Source: an uncultured Candidatus Saccharibacteria bacterium
Lineage (GTDB): Bacteria; Patescibacteriota; Saccharimonadia; Saccharimonadales; Saccharimonadaceae
Assembly: GCA_946530965.1 (NCBI GenBank)
Contig: CAMNAK010000002.1
Coordinates: 248,001-312,000, forward strand
DNA: 64,000 bases
Direction of reading: 5' to 3'
Under the pieces are notes generated by a model. It had not been told where the DNA came from. It did no database searches and was given only the letters and a program-made list of their open reading frames with translations. This document shows positions 14,727 through 23,766 of the stretch, one piece after another (the stretch's first letter is position 1; each line of letters begins with the position of its first letter). The position numbers and the translations under genes were made by a program.

Positions 14727-15812
14727 GTGGCTAAGAAAAGTCAGGAAAATGCAGAAGTGGCTGGGGCGGCAGAGCAGACTTCTAAAACTACAAACAAAAA
14801 AGCAGAAAAACCAGCAATGGACGAAGGTAAAAAGCAGGCTCTAAGTCTAGCTCTATCTCAGATTACGAAGCAGTTTGGTGATGGCTCTATTATGAAGCTT
14901 GGCGAAAAGTCCAAGATTGATGTTGAGCTATTCTCGAGCGGTTCCTTGTCTCTAGATTTGGCTCTTGGCGGTGGTTATCCAAAAGGCCGCATCATTGAGA
15001 TTTATGGTCCAGAATCTTCTGGTAAGACTACTCTTGCCCTTCATGCTATTTCTGAGATTCAGAAACAGGGCGGCCAGGCGGCATTCATCGATGCTGAGCA
15101 CGCTCTGGATCCAGCTTACGCAAGAAGGATTGGTGTAGATACTGGCAACTTGCTTATTTCTCAGCCAGACAACGGTGAGCAGGCGCTAGAAATCTGCGAA
15201 ACCTTGGTTCGTAGTGGCGCTGTCGACTTGATCGTTGTCGACTCTGTTGCAGCGCTTGTCCCACAGGCCGAAATTGATGGCGACATGGGTGATGCTCAGA
15301 TGGGCCTTCAGGCTCGTCTTATGAGTCAGGCTATGCGCAAGCTAACCGGTATTATCAGTAAGACAAAGGCTACAGTTATCTTTATTAACCAGATTCGCAT
15401 GAAGATTGGTGTTATGTTTGGTAACCCAGAGACTACGACTGGTGGTAACGCTTTGAAGTTCTATGCTTCTGTTCGTATGGATATTCGCCGCATTGGTCAG
15501 ATCAAGAACGGCGAAGATATTTCTGGTAACCGCACTAAGATTAAGATTGTGAAGAACAAGATTGCTGCTCCATTCCGCACTGCTGAGTTCGATATCATGT
15601 ATAACGAAGGTATCAGTAAGGTTGGCGATGTTTTGGATTTGGCTGTTAAATATGGCGTCATGGACAAGGCTGGCGCATTCTTGAAATACAATGGCGAGAC
15701 TTTGGGCCAGGGCCGCGAAGCTGTAAAGAAGCTCTTCAAAGAAAAACCAGAGCTTATGGAAGAAATCGAAGCTAAGGTTCGCGAAGCTGCTAAGCAAGCT
15801 GAAGAATTGTAA
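14727..15812 (+). CDS. recA: Recombinase RecA
   Basis: Forms the ATP-dependent filament on single-stranded DNA for homologous recombination and repair. Walker A GPESSGKT is at residues 94-101; the MAW-like [11 protein letters not shown], Walker [14 protein letters not shown], the L1/L2 loops ([22 protein letters not shown]) and the C-terminal domain are intact. The 361-residue length includes an extended Lys/Ala-rich N-terminus of about 35 residues, longer than in most RecA proteins. It starts with GTG after a perfect ribosome site. recX follows seven bases later as its usual partner. Confidence 0.98.
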   Translation: MAKKSQENAEVAGAAEQTSKTTNKKAEKPAMDEGKKQALSLALSQITKQFGDGSIMKLGEKSKIDVELFSSGSLSLDLALGGGYPKGRIIEIYGPESSGKTTLALHAISEIQKQGGQAAFIDAEHALDPAYARRIGVDTGNLLISQPDNGEQALEICETLVRSGAVDLIVVDSVAALVPQAEIDGDMGDAQMGLQARLMSQAMRKLTGIISKTKATVIFINQIRMKIGVMFGNPETTTGGNALKFYASVRMDIRRIGQIKNGEDISGNRTKIKIVKNKIAAPFRTAEFDIMYNEGISKVGDVLDLAVKYGVMDKAGAFLKYNGETLGQGREAVKKLFKEKPELMEEIEAKVREAAKQAEEL

Positions 15813-15818
15813 TAACAA

Positions 15819-16562
15819 ATGCTCGAAATAAACACGATTTTTGATGATCTCGGACCAGCGAAAAAGCCTGGAGATAAGCCGGCTCCAAAGCGGAGTATTA
15901 CGGATATAAAACAGGCGGTCCGAGACGAGAATCGTGTGAATATCTATATAGATAACAAGTTTTTCTGCTCCTTGGATATTTCTCAGGTTGTAGATTACCA
16001 TCTGAAGATCGGTAAGGTTTTAACTGAGGAAGAGTTGCAGGATATTCGACGTGCCTCGGATTTTGGCAAGTTCTATTCTAGGGCTCTTGAGTATGTATTG
16101 TCTCGACCGCATTCTGCAAAAGAAATTCGGGACTACCTCAAGAAAAAGACGCTTGATCGCACGGTTCGCGTCAAGAATCGTAAGACTGGTGAGTATCAAA
16201 CGAAGCAAAAAGAAGGCTATGATGCGAGTTTGGTCCCACTAGTTTTTGAGCGCCTAGAAAATCATGGCTATGTCGATGACGAGCGCTTTGCGAGGTTGTG
16301 GGTCGAGAATCGTAATGTCTCTAAAGGTATAAGTGAAAAGAAGCTGAAGCTAGAGCTGCAACAAAAGGGGATTTCTAGTAGTATTATTGAGCAGGTTCTA
16401 GAAGATAATTCTCGAGACGAACGCGAAGAACTTAGAAAAGTAATCGCAAAAAAGGCGAACCGGTATCAGGATAAACAGAAGTTTACGCAATATCTAGTTC
16501 GCCAAGGCTTTAATTATTCGGATGTCTTGGAAGAGCTTCTGGATTTCTTCTCGTCAGAATAG
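15819..16562 (+). CDS. recX: Regulatory protein RecX
   Basis: Binds RecA filaments and limits their growth or ATPase. The protein is almost all helical with the RecX three-helix repeats: YVLSRPHSAKEIRDYLKKK, then LENHGYVDDERFARLWVENR and KGISEKKLKLELQQKGIS. 247 residues is long for RecX because of an N-terminal beta-rich extension (DENRVNIYIDNKFFCSLDI) and an insertion, TVRVKNRKTGEYQTKQKEG, between repeats. It is co-transcribed with recA (six-base gap). The last 49 bases overlap the convergent PRC-barrel gene. Confidence 0.92.
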   Translation: MLEINTIFDDLGPAKKPGDKPAPKRSITDIKQAVRDENRVNIYIDNKFFCSLDISQVVDYHLKIGKVLTEEELQDIRRASDFGKFYSRALEYVLSRPHSAKEIRDYLKKKTLDRTVRVKNRKTGEYQTKQKEGYDASLVPLVFERLENHGYVDDERFARLWVENRNVSKGISEKKLKLELQQKGISSSIIEQVLEDNSRDEREELRKVIAKKANRYQDKQKFTQYLVRQGFNYSDVLEELLDFFSSE

Positions 16563-17128
16563 CTTGGCTTTCTGAACGGATTGACGTAATTTGGTACGAA
16601 ATCTTTTCCGCTATTCTTTTTTGGTAGCTTGATTTGCTGCTTGCTGTGTTTGACGGTAATTTTTTCGTCGTCAATTTCGGTAATCTGTGAACGATTGATT
16701 GTAAGCTCTGGATCGACGAAAGCTTCAAAGAATGGGCGCTGAACGATTAGCTGGTAGATAGAGAAAGATCCGGAGTCGATTGTGTAATCGATAACCTTGC
16801 CAAGCTTCTTGCCATCTTTGGTAACTACTTTGAGACCAATAAGTTTGAAGCCTAAATCCATAGTTTCGTCTAGATGGACGACGTCTTCGCGGTTAACTAA
16901 TCTGTCAGCTGAATCAATAATTAGACCGTCTTCGCTAAACTCGCGTACGTCGCGAATCATCAAGATGTTGCCGTTTTCTGGATCTTTGGTCGCGGCGCCA
17001 TCTAGTTCGTAGGCAATCACGCTTAGATCTTCTGGGTCAATGACTGGAGAGTCAGTAAAAGCAATCTCGCCACCAACATGGAGGCTGAGTACAGGGAAAT
17101 TAATTAGGTTAGAACCGACCACTAGCAT
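16514..17128 (-). CDS. PRC-barrel domain protein
   Basis: 204 residues with two PRC-barrel-like units: residues 1-80 (VLSLHVGGEIAFTDSPVIDPE) and about 90-165 (LKVVTKDGKKLGKVIDYTIDSGSFSIYQLIV). The C-terminal tail is basic and Ser/Lys-rich. PRC-barrels occur in RimM and in proteins tied to photosynthesis or cell division; the role here is unknown. TATAAT on the minus strand (17156-17161) and a GGAG in a leader of about 27 bases precede the ATG. The promoter overlaps that of divergent tilS. The 3' end overlaps recX. Confidence 0.8.
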   Translation of the reverse strand: MLVVGSNLINFPVLSLHVGGEIAFTDSPVIDPEDLSVIAYELDGAATKDPENGNILMIRDVREFSEDGLIIDSADRLVNREDVVHLDETMDLGFKLIGLKVVTKDGKKLGKVIDYTIDSGSFSIYQLIVQRPFFEAFVDPELTINRSQITEIDDEKITVKHSKQQIKLPKKNSGKDFVPNYVNPFRKPSYSDEKKSRSSSKTSE

Positions 17129-17151
17129 TTTTCTTTAAACTCCGCTTATGG

Positions 17152-17161
17152 AATAATTATA
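17152..17161. promoter_or_regulatory. Overlapping divergent -10 elements of tilS and the PRC-barrel gene
   Basis: The plus strand has TGG-AATAAT (hexamer 17152-17157), eight bases before the tilS ATG; the minus strand has TATAAT (17156-17161). The two polymerase sites exclude each other. Confidence 0.55.
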
Positions 17162-17165
17162 GCAT

Positions 17166-17996
17166 ATGAAGAAGGTCTTAGCGGTGTCGGGAGGCATCGA
17201 CTCGGTTTGTTTGCTCCATCTTTTTCGAAACGACCCAGATGTTGTGGTCGCGCATTTTGACCACGGTATTAGGGGTAGCTCTGCTGACGACTGTGCTTTT
17301 GTCGAGAAACTGGCTAGGGATTACGGATTAGAGTTTGCCTCGAAGCGTGTCGAGCTCGGCGAAGATTGTTCTGAGGAACACGCACGCGAGATGCGTTACG
17401 ACTTTCTTGAATCTTTGCTAGAGAGTTCTGAAGATAAAATTTATACCGCTCATCATGCTGACGACATGCTAGAATCTGCCGTTATTAATCTTCTTCGCGG
17501 TACGGGCTGGAGAGGACTAGCGCCACTTCGTTCTAAGAAGCTAGAGCGCCCGCTACTATCTTGGACCAAGTCGGACATTTATCGCTATGCTGCAGAAAAC
17601 CGATTAGTTTTTCGTCTCGACCAAACCAATAACGAAGATAAATATCTAAGGAATCGTGTTAGAAGAGCTTTGAGGGAGCAAAATACCGAGAATCTCGACA
17701 AGCTAAAAGAGATTATTATTAAGCAGCGCCAGATTGCTGACGAGATTGATGATGTTCTTGAGATGGCTTTTAAGAAAGATAATAGATATAGTCGTGTAAT
17801 GTTTAAGGATATGGACGATTTGCTTGCACTGGAGATTTTAAAATATCTTTTGTCGGATTTTGCAAGCCTTACCAGGCCGCAATTATCGCGTGCTTTGGAG
17901 GCAATTCGAAGCTTCGTACCGGGGAAACGCTTTAGTTTGACGACCGGAAAGTTCCTAAAAATCGAGCGTTATTATTTTGGTTTTGAATCTGAATAA
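17166..17996 (+). CDS. tilS: tRNA(Ile)-lysidine synthase TilS
   Basis: Converts the wobble C of tRNA-Ile(CAT) to lysidine using ATP and lysine, so that the tRNA reads AUA rather than AUG. The PP-loop motif SGGIDS is at the N-terminus, followed by HFDHGIRG, YTAHHADDMLESAVINLLRGTG and an NRVRRALRE region. At 276 residues it is a short form without the C-terminal tRNA-binding domains of E. coli TilS. The start lies eight bases after a -10. Its presence implies a tRNA-Ile2, possibly the CAT tRNA at 11468. Confidence 0.95.
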   Translation: MKKVLAVSGGIDSVCLLHLFRNDPDVVVAHFDHGIRGSSADDCAFVEKLARDYGLEFASKRVELGEDCSEEHAREMRYDFLESLLESSEDKIYTAHHADDMLESAVINLLRGTGWRGLAPLRSKKLERPLLSWTKSDIYRYAAENRLVFRLDQTNNEDKYLRNRVRRALREQNTENLDKLKEIIIKQRQIADEIDDVLEMAFKKDNRYSRVMFKDMDDLLALEILKYLLSDFASLTRPQLSRALEAIRSFVPGKRFSLTTGKFLKIERYYFGFESE

Positions 17997-18008
17997 CAGG
18001 GGTAGTTT

Positions 18009-18042
18009 TTACAAATTAAAGAAATTATGTTAAAATGGACAG
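18009..18042 (+). promoter_or_regulatory. Promoter of the DUF348/G5 gene
   Basis: TTTACA, 17 bases, TAAAAT. It overlaps the start codon listed in the ORF track (18027), so the next ATG (18045), eight bases past the -10, is the likely start. Confidence 0.7.
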
Positions 18043-18044
18043 AT

Positions 18045-19235
18045 ATGAGAATACGTAACAAGCGGGTAAAAACCTCGCTATTACTACTCGGACTGGTCTT
18101 GGCTCTACTGGCACTAGGATTTATCGCTAAAGATCATTCTATTTTTGCTGACTCTGAAAAAGCTAACAGTACTGACCACTATATTAATATCTATGATGGT
18201 GGCGAGCATATTACTATTCGTAGTGATGCTGATACTGTTGCTGACGCGCTTTCTCGCGCTGGTGTAAAATACGATAACGCAGATATCGTTGAGCCTGGCC
18301 TTGCGGAGAAGATTGATGGTCGTGACTACAATATTAATATTTATCGCTCTCGCCAGGTCTTGGTTGTCGATGAAGGCAAAAAGAAATATATCGATACGGC
18401 TGCGATGAGTCCAGAAGCAGTTGCTGAAGCTGCTGGTATTAAGCTAAAAGATAAAGATTTGGTCAAGCTTGTGAAATATGATGACCTTCTAGAGAGTGGC
18501 TCGATGAACGCCTACTACATTAAGCGTGCCAAAGAGGTCAGCTTCGACTATTATGGTAAGAAGCTAACGGTTCGCACACAGACTAATACAATCGGCGAAT
18601 TTTTGGCCGAACAGGGTATTTCTGTCGATGAAGAAGAAAACTGGATTTCTATGCCGCTCGATACTGAGCTAGCCAAGGCCAATAATCTTTCGATTTATCG
18701 CCAGGGTAAGCAAACTATCTCGGTTGACGAAACTATCGCCTATACTACGCGCGAAGATTACGACTATGACCTAGATTATGGTACCGAGAAGATTTCTCAG
18801 GTTGGTAAGAACGGTAAAAAGACTGTTACTTACGAGATCGATATGCATAATGGCCAAGAGGTTTCTCGTGAGAAGCTATCTGAGATTGTAACCGAAGAAC
18901 CTGTCGAACAAGTTAAGATTATTGGTAGAAAAGTTAATCTTCCTGCTGGCTCTCATGAGGACTGGATGGCTCAGGCTGGTATTGCAGCTAGCGACTATGG
19001 TTACGTAAATTTCATTATTGAGCACGAATCTCACTGGCGCTATAACGCACAGAACGCATATAGCGGCGCTTATGGTCTCTGTCAGGCTTTGCCGGGTACG
19101 AAGATGGCAAGCGCTGGCGATGACTGGCAGATCAACCCAATTACTCAGCTAAGATGGTGCAATGGCTACGCTGTTGGCCGCTATGGTAGCTGGGCTGGCG
19201 CTTATGAATTCTGGCAGAGTCATCGTTGGTGGTAA
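18045..19235 (+). CDS. Cell-wall protein with DUF348 repeats, G5 domain and lysozyme-like C-terminus
   Basis: About 396 residues. An N-terminal membrane segment or signal (SLLLLGLVLALLALGFIAKD) is followed by three DUF348 units (about 45-205), as in YabE and Rpf proteins, then a G5 domain (about 210-290). The C-terminal lysozyme-like domain has EHESHW, YSGAYGLCQALPGTKM and YGSWAGAYEFW. This last domain is that of aggregation-promoting-factor and Rpf-like transglycosylases, and the Glu of EHES is the candidate catalytic residue. It probably cuts peptidoglycan during growth or host contact. rsmA follows 15 bases downstream. Confidence 0.88.
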   Translation: MRIRNKRVKTSLLLLGLVLALLALGFIAKDHSIFADSEKANSTDHYINIYDGGEHITIRSDADTVADALSRAGVKYDNADIVEPGLAEKIDGRDYNINIYRSRQVLVVDEGKKKYIDTAAMSPEAVAEAAGIKLKDKDLVKLVKYDDLLESGSMNAYYIKRAKEVSFDYYGKKLTVRTQTNTIGEFLAEQGISVDEEENWISMPLDTELAKANNLSIYRQGKQTISVDETIAYTTREDYDYDLDYGTEKISQVGKNGKKTVTYEIDMHNGQEVSREKLSEIVTEEPVEQVKIIGRKVNLPAGSHEDWMAQAGIAASDYGYVNFIIEHESHWRYNAQNAYSGAYGLCQALPGTKMASAGDDWQINPITQLRWCNGYAVGRYGSWAGAYEFWQSHRWW

Positions 19236-19250
19236 TTTGGAAAAGATTAA

Positions 19251-20018
19251 ATGAAGAATAGAAAATCACTTGGTCAGCACTGGCTCAAAGATAGGGATAT
19301 CTTGCTAGATATCGCGGATTCTGCGAGCGTCGAAGGTGTTAGTGAAGTTTTGGAAATCGGTCCAGGCCTTGGAACACTAACTTCTGCGCTCTTCCAGTTT
19401 TTTGATAAAGTTACCGCAATTGAGCTTGACGATAATCTTGCGAACAATCTTCCAAAATCTTTCCCAGGCAAAAACTTGCAGGTTATCCATGAAGATGTTC
19501 TAAAATTGGACCTCGACACTCTAGATTTGCCAGAAAAATATGTTGTAGCAGGAAATATTCCGTACTATATTACATCTCCAATTATTCAGAAATTCTTGCA
19601 TGCTGAGCATCGCCCAGAGAAGATTGTTATCTTGATCCAGAAAGAGGTTGCAGAACGTCTAGCCGCAGAACCTGGTGATTATTCTATTCTTGGCCTTTCG
19701 GCTCAGATTTATGCCAAGGTGACTCTTGGTCCGCTTGTAAAGAAAGAATTCTTTACTCCGCCGCCAAAGGTAGATTCTCAGGTCGTAATCCTCGAACCTC
19801 TCGAAACGCCTCTTGCTAGCGAAACGACAATGTCTCTTATTAAGCTTGGCTTTATTGCGCCGCGCAAGAAACTTATTGCTAACTTGGCTATCGGTCTTCA
19901 TAAATCTCGTGACGAGATTAAGGCTATTTTTGCTAAACTAAATCTCAACGAAAACGCGCGCCCAGCAGATCTAACAATCGAAAACTGGTGTGCTATTGAA
20001 AAAGAACTCAAAGCTTAA
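19251..20018 (+). CDS. rsmA: 16S rRNA dimethyltransferase RsmA (KsgA)
   Basis: Dimethylates two adjacent adenines near the 3' end of 16S rRNA in late small-subunit assembly. SLGQHWLKD is the family N-terminus. SAM motif I is EIGPGLGTLT, the acidic motif TAIELDD, and the catalytic NIPYYITSPII stands for the usual N-(L/I)-PY. The C-terminal helical domain contains FIAPRKKLIANL. 255 residues is typical. No separate -10 is seen in the 15-base gap to the cell-wall gene, so it is probably read from that transcript. Confidence 0.96.
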   Translation: MKNRKSLGQHWLKDRDILLDIADSASVEGVSEVLEIGPGLGTLTSALFQFFDKVTAIELDDNLANNLPKSFPGKNLQVIHEDVLKLDLDTLDLPEKYVVAGNIPYYITSPIIQKFLHAEHRPEKIVILIQKEVAERLAAEPGDYSILGLSAQIYAKVTLGPLVKKEFFTPPPKVDSQVVILEPLETPLASETTMSLIKLGFIAPRKKLIANLAIGLHKSRDEIKAIFAKLNLNENARPADLTIENWCAIEKELKA

Positions 20019-20074
20019 GCATTGACAAAACTCGGGCTACGATTTCGATGCTAGCGAGGCTATGATTTTGATGG

Positions 20075-20086
20075 TATAATATACGC
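20075..20086 (+). promoter_or_regulatory. metG -10 with leaderless spacing
   Basis: TATAAT, ATACGC, ATG. A TTGACA further up (20023-20028) is too far away to be its -35. Confidence 0.7.
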
Positions 20087-21496
20087 ATGAAAAAATACTA
20101 TATCACTACAGCAATCCCCTATGTAAACGGTAACCCGCACCTAGGCCATGCTATGGATTATCTCCTGGCTGATGTGCTGAGGCGATATATGATGATGCGC
20201 GGCAAAGATGTTCGTGTTCAGGCTGGTACTGATGAGCACGGTAGCAAGATTTACAAGAAAGCTGCCGAGCAGAACATTCCTGTTCAGAAATTTGTCGACA
20301 AAAATGCAAAGAGCTTCCAGGATTTTATTCATTCTCTAGATGCAGAATATACAGATTATGTCAGGACTACCGACGAGGATCACGTCCGCCGCTGCCAATT
20401 GATTTGGGAAAAACTCAGTGATCATATCTATAAAGATAGCTATGAGGGCTGGTACTGTGAAGGCTGCGAACGTTTCGTAACAGATAAAGAATACGACGAA
20501 AATGGCGGCAACTGCCCAGATCACAACAAGCCATACCAGAAGCTAAGCGAAGAAAACTATTATCTTCGCATTGCAGATTTCAAGGATCAGATTCGTGAGG
20601 TAATCGAAAAGGACGAATTGAATATTTGCCCAGCTTTCCGCAAGAAAGAATTCTTGAATCTTCTCGACGATATGCCAGATGTTTCTATCTCTCGTCCAAA
20701 AGAGCAGGTTATCTGGGGCATTCCAGTTCCTGGCGACGAATCTCAGGTTATGTATGTCTGGATTGATGCGCTAGCAAACTATATTACGGTTCTTGGCTAT
20801 CCAGAAAAAGATATTACAGATAGCTGGCCAGCAGATGTTGAGGTTGTTGGTAAAGATATCTTGCGCTTCCACGCCGGTATTTGGCCAGCAATGCTATTTG
20901 CGCTTGATCTTCCGATGCCAAAGAATATCCTGGTTCACGGCTTTGTTACTGTTGGTGGTCAGAAGATGGGCAAGAGCCTTGGTAATGCTATTCCACCAGA
21001 AGAAATTATTGAGAAACATGGCCTAATCCCATTCCGTTATTACTTCCTACGCCATGGTTCAACCACTGACGATGTAGATTTTACCTGGGAAAAGTACGAA
21101 GCTGCATATAACGAGCTTGCAAACGACCTAGGTAACCTTGTTCAGAGGCTTGCAACTCTCTGCGGTAAAAATGGTGTTAATGGTATCAAAGTCGAAGAAA
21201 CAGAGAACAAAGAATTTGACGAACGCATGGAGAAGTTCGAGTTTAACTTTGGCTTCGATATCCTTTGGGGCCAAATCCAGGATTTGAACAAGCGTATTGA
21301 TGAAGAAAAACCTTGGTCAGTCGCAAAAGAAGACCCAGAGAAAGCTAAAGAAATCCTTCGCTCTCTAGTTCAGGATCTTGTAAATATTTGCCCACGTCTC
21401 GAAATCTTTATTCCTGACACGGCAAAGAAGATTGTCGAAATCTTTACCGCCGAAGAAATTAGTGCGCCAAAAACGCCACTCTTCCCAAAGAACTAA
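20087..21496 (+). CDS. metG: Methionyl-tRNA synthetase
   Basis: Class I synthetase charging tRNA-Met. The HIGH motif appears as PHLGH (17-21), the KMSKS motif as QKMGKS, and the anticodon-binding helical domain is at the C-terminus (NDLGNLVQRL). The connective insertion contains CEGCERF and NCPDH, so one zinc knuckle of the bacterial type is partly kept. At 469 residues it lacks the C-terminal EMAP-type tRNA-binding extension of longer MetRS. The message appears leaderless. It converges on tsaB through a shared terminator. Confidence 0.97.
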   Translation: MKKYYITTAIPYVNGNPHLGHAMDYLLADVLRRYMMMRGKDVRVQAGTDEHGSKIYKKAAEQNIPVQKFVDKNAKSFQDFIHSLDAEYTDYVRTTDEDHVRRCQLIWEKLSDHIYKDSYEGWYCEGCERFVTDKEYDENGGNCPDHNKPYQKLSEENYYLRIADFKDQIREVIEKDELNICPAFRKKEFLNLLDDMPDVSISRPKEQVIWGIPVPGDESQVMYVWIDALANYITVLGYPEKDITDSWPADVEVVGKDILRFHAGIWPAMLFALDLPMPKNILVHGFVTVGGQKMGKSLGNAIPPEEIIEKHGLIPFRYYFLRHGSTTDDVDFTWEKYEAAYNELANDLGNLVQRLATLCGKNGVNGIKVEETENKEFDERMEKFEFNFGFDILWGQIQDLNKRIDEEKPWSVAKEDPEKAKEILRSLVQDLVNICPRLEIFIPDTAKKIVEIFTAEEISAPKTPLFPKN

Positions 21497-21500
21497 TAAA

Positions 21501-21530
21501 AATAGGCCTCGAATAGGAGGTCTATTTTTT
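21501..21530. terminator. Bidirectional terminator between metG and tsaB
   Basis: AATAGGCCTC and GAGGTCTATT (one G-T) with TTTTTT beyond. The tsaB stop codon lies inside the stem. Confidence 0.85.
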
Positions 21531-21854
21531 GGGTTTCGAAACGTTTGCTTCGCGACCGTAGTTTGGCATGATGACTTTGTGCTTCTCGCCATTTTGGTCG
21601 AACAGAGGAATATTTAGCTGTTCTGCAAGAGCATTAACTACGCAGGCGCCAATTCTTAGTCCAGTAAAGCTACCTGGTCCAGAGAAGAAGCGAATCTCGG
21701 TCAAATCTTTCCAGTCGGCATTGTTCTCTTCGAGCTTGTCGTGAATGTATTTTAGGAGGTCTCGTGCTAGGTCGCGGCCAGATTCCCAAACATATTCTTT
21801 GTCGTCGAGGCGCATTATCGTGGTTCTGTCTGAGGTATCTAGGTATAGTTTCAT
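21522..21854 (-). CDS. tsaB: TsaB, truncated form (tRNA t6A synthesis)
   Basis: TsaB supports TsaD and TsaE in making N6-threonylcarbamoyladenosine on ANN-reading tRNAs. The diagnostic FFSGPGSFTGLRIG is present after an LYLDTSD N-terminus. The protein has only 110 residues against about 230 for E. coli TsaB: the first ASKHA lobe is kept and the C-terminal lobe is missing. The frame runs cleanly to a TAG inside the terminator, so this is a natural short form rather than a frameshift. It overlaps tsaE by four bases (ATGA), an operon with translational coupling. Confidence 0.9.
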   Translation of the reverse strand: MKLYLDTSDRTTIMRLDDKEYVWESGRDLARDLLKYIHDKLEENNADWKDLTEIRFFSGPGSFTGLRIGACVVNALAEQLNIPLFDQNGEKHKVIMPNYGREANVSKPKK

Positions 21855-22255
21855 AGTTCGTTGACCTCTCTAGTATTCTCGTCGATGTATTTTACTTCGA
21901 TCTTGCGGTGCGATTCTGGCAGAAGTTCGGCAACACTTTGTCCCCACTCGACAATTACGACCGTATCTGGCGCATTGATTTCTTCGGCCAAATCGTCTGC
22001 CATGATTCCAGGATCCTCTAGACGATAAAAGTCAAAGTGGACTAGGCGAAGTTTCTTTCCTTGGTATTCCTTGGAGATTGTGAATGAAGGTGATGTGACA
22101 TCTTCTTCGATTCCGAGCCCTTCGGCAATGCCGCGCGTAAGAGTAGTTTTTCCTGCTCCGACATCTCCAAGAAGTTCAAAAACTACCGAAGAATCAAGCT
22201 CTTCGCCAATCTTTTTGCCAAAGTCTAGCATCTCTTGTTCGGAGCGAATTAACAT
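21851..22255 (-). CDS. tsaE: TsaE, ATPase for tRNA t6A synthesis
   Basis: A small P-loop ATPase that binds the TsaB-TsaD pair. Walker A GDVGAGKTTLTRG is followed by TSPSFTISKEY and LVHFDFYRLEDP, then VVIVEWGQ; 134 residues, the standard length. TAGAAT lies six bases before ATG, so it is leaderless. Its TGA stop overlaps the tsaB start, one of only three TGA stops in the window. tsaD is not here. Confidence 0.94.
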   Translation of the reverse strand: MLIRSEQEMLDFGKKIGEELDSSVVFELLGDVGAGKTTLTRGIAEGLGIEEDVTSPSFTISKEYQGKKLRLVHFDFYRLEDPGIMADDLAEEINAPDTVVIVEWGQSVAELLPESHRKIEVKYIDENTREVNEL

Positions 22256-22267
22256 AAATATATTCTA
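22256..22267 (-). promoter_or_regulatory. tsaE -10 with leaderless spacing
   Basis: The minus strand reads TAGAAT, ATATTT, ATG. Confidence 0.6.
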
Positions 22268-22275
22268 CCATAATT

Positions 22276-23766
22276 CTAGGATTTTTCCAGTTGAGCGCGT
22301 GCTAGCTTTGCTGGTCTGTATGGATGAAAACTGTGCTTCGTAATAAGCCTTAGTAGTAGAAATATAGCCAGAGGCACAAGATATAAAAGAAAAACTTTTG
22401 GGTTTCCAGATTCTTTCTCGGTGCTGCTCCAGCTAATCTTGCTGAGTGTTTCAATGATATAAACATGTAGGCCCAGGATTACTTTCGCGAAGAAAGCAAG
22501 GGCTTGAGAAATAATTGGTATCCATGAAAAGAAGACGCTAAGTAGAGAAAGTAGCATTGCGACTGGAATTGTTGGTGGAATCAGGAGATTTGAAATTAGG
22601 CCCACGATTGAAAACGCGCCAAAATTATAAATACTAATCGGCAAACAGAGCAGCTGTGCTGAAATGGATTGAATGCAGGTGCTAGCTATAAAATTCGGTG
22701 AATCTTTACCATAAAAATAGTCGAGAAGTAGTGGCGTTAAAAAGATTATTCCAAGATACGAGCTAAAAGATAATTGCCAAGCCAAATCTGAAATATATCC
22801 AGGATTAATTAGTAGCGAAAGCGCTGCAATGTATAAAATCGCTCTCATCGGATGCATCTTTCTGCCGAAGTACCAAGCGAGCAGAGAAATGAGCGTCAAA
22901 AACGCTGCTCGGAACATACTGGCAGTCAGTCCTGTAATTGAAACAAAAGCAAAGATTAATAGTCCTGCTCCGAGCAAAGTTGCAAAACGAGAAATTTTAT
23001 AAAAGTACTTTCGTGCTAGTCCTGCAACAATCGCAAGATGAAAACCGGATGCTACGACAATATGTGAAAGACCCGCGCGCCGCAATGATTCGTTAAAATC
23101 TTCGGATATGTATCTTTTTTTACCAGTCAAATAGCCAAGCCCGAGAGCGCTCATTTCTGACACTCCGGAATCCTTCCCGTCAATAATCTCAATCAGTCTC
23201 ATGCTAAACCAATTTCTGAACTTTATAAACAAATCTGGCGGATCTGGCTTGGAAACTATAAGTACCTCTGGCTTATTAAAGAATGCGCAGTATTTGCCGA
23301 AAGCACCAGAATTTTTGCCTTTAACCAAAACTAGGTCGGATTTACTAATACTTATATCGCTCGGAACTAAGCTGAAATATGCAGGACAATTTATTGTCGT
23401 GTTATTGAGTCTTAAAACAGAACTCTCGAAACGAAGCGTCCCATTCTTAACGGCTGGATCGCTATCTACTTTTGTCTCAATAGTAACTTCCTGTTTCTGC
23501 GGCAAACTGGCAGAGCTAATTCCTAGATAGTATGCCTGTCCACGAATATACCCAAGGCTCACGCCTAGTAAAAATGAGAATAACAAGCGAAAGAATCCCT
23601 TAAATAGCAAAGAAAATAAGACGAAAATCGGAATGAGCAGAATAAGAGCAACATTATCAATCTTAAAAACTCCGAAAATCAAAAGAAAGACAAAGGTAAA
23701 AATCATGCCAATACAACACGTGATTGGGATGGCGGAATAATGAACTGTTTTGCTATTTTTCTTCAT
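22276..23766 (-). CDS. comEC: ComEC/Rec2 DNA-uptake channel (lacks the beta-lactamase-like domain)
   Basis: The polytopic membrane channel that moves single-stranded DNA into the cytoplasm in natural transformation. After four N-terminal membrane segments comes the soluble OB-like part (about 90-180), then the Competence core with LRRAGLSHIVVASGFHLAIVAGL, TGLTASMFRAAFLT and NPGYISDLAWQLSFSSYLGI. It ends after the membrane domain, about 496 residues, without the C-terminal metallo-beta-lactamase domain of full-length ComEC. The listed TTG start at 23802 lies at or above the -10 (GATAAT, 23795-23800), so I use ATG 23766 (MKKNSK). Confidence 0.88.
   Translation of the reverse strand: MKKNSKTVHYSAIPITCCIGMIFTFVFLLIFGVFKIDNVALILLIPIFVLFSLLFKGFFRLLFSFLLGVSLGYIRGQAYYLGISSASLPQKQEVTIETKVDSDPAVKNGTLRFESSVLRLNNTTINCPAYFSLVPSDISISKSDLVLVKGKNSGAFGKYCAFFNKPEVLIVSKPDPPDLFIKFRNWFSMRLIEIIDGKDSGVSEMSALGLGYLTGKKRYISEDFNESLRRAGLSHIVVASGFHLAIVAGLARKYFYKISRFATLLGAGLLIFAFVSITGLTASMFRAAFLTLISLLAWYFGRKMHPMRAILYIAALSLLINPGYISDLAWQLSFSSYLGIIFLTPLLLDYFYGKDSPNFIASTCIQSISAQLLCLPISIYNFGAFSIVGLISNLLIPPTIPVAMLLSLLSVFFSWIPIISQALAFFAKVILGLHVYIIETLSKISWSSTEKESGNPKVFLLYLVPLAIFLLLRLITKHSFHPYRPAKLARAQLEKS

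Noticed and set aside
15342-16001. 219-residue minus-strand ORF under recA and recX
   Set aside because: Covers two certain genes on the other strand, with no family and no start signals.
16514-16562. Convergent overlap of recX and the PRC-barrel gene as a sign of misannotation
   Set aside because: Both C-termini look natural and similar overlaps occur at 8224-8276 and 4675-4678; this reflects compact gene packing.
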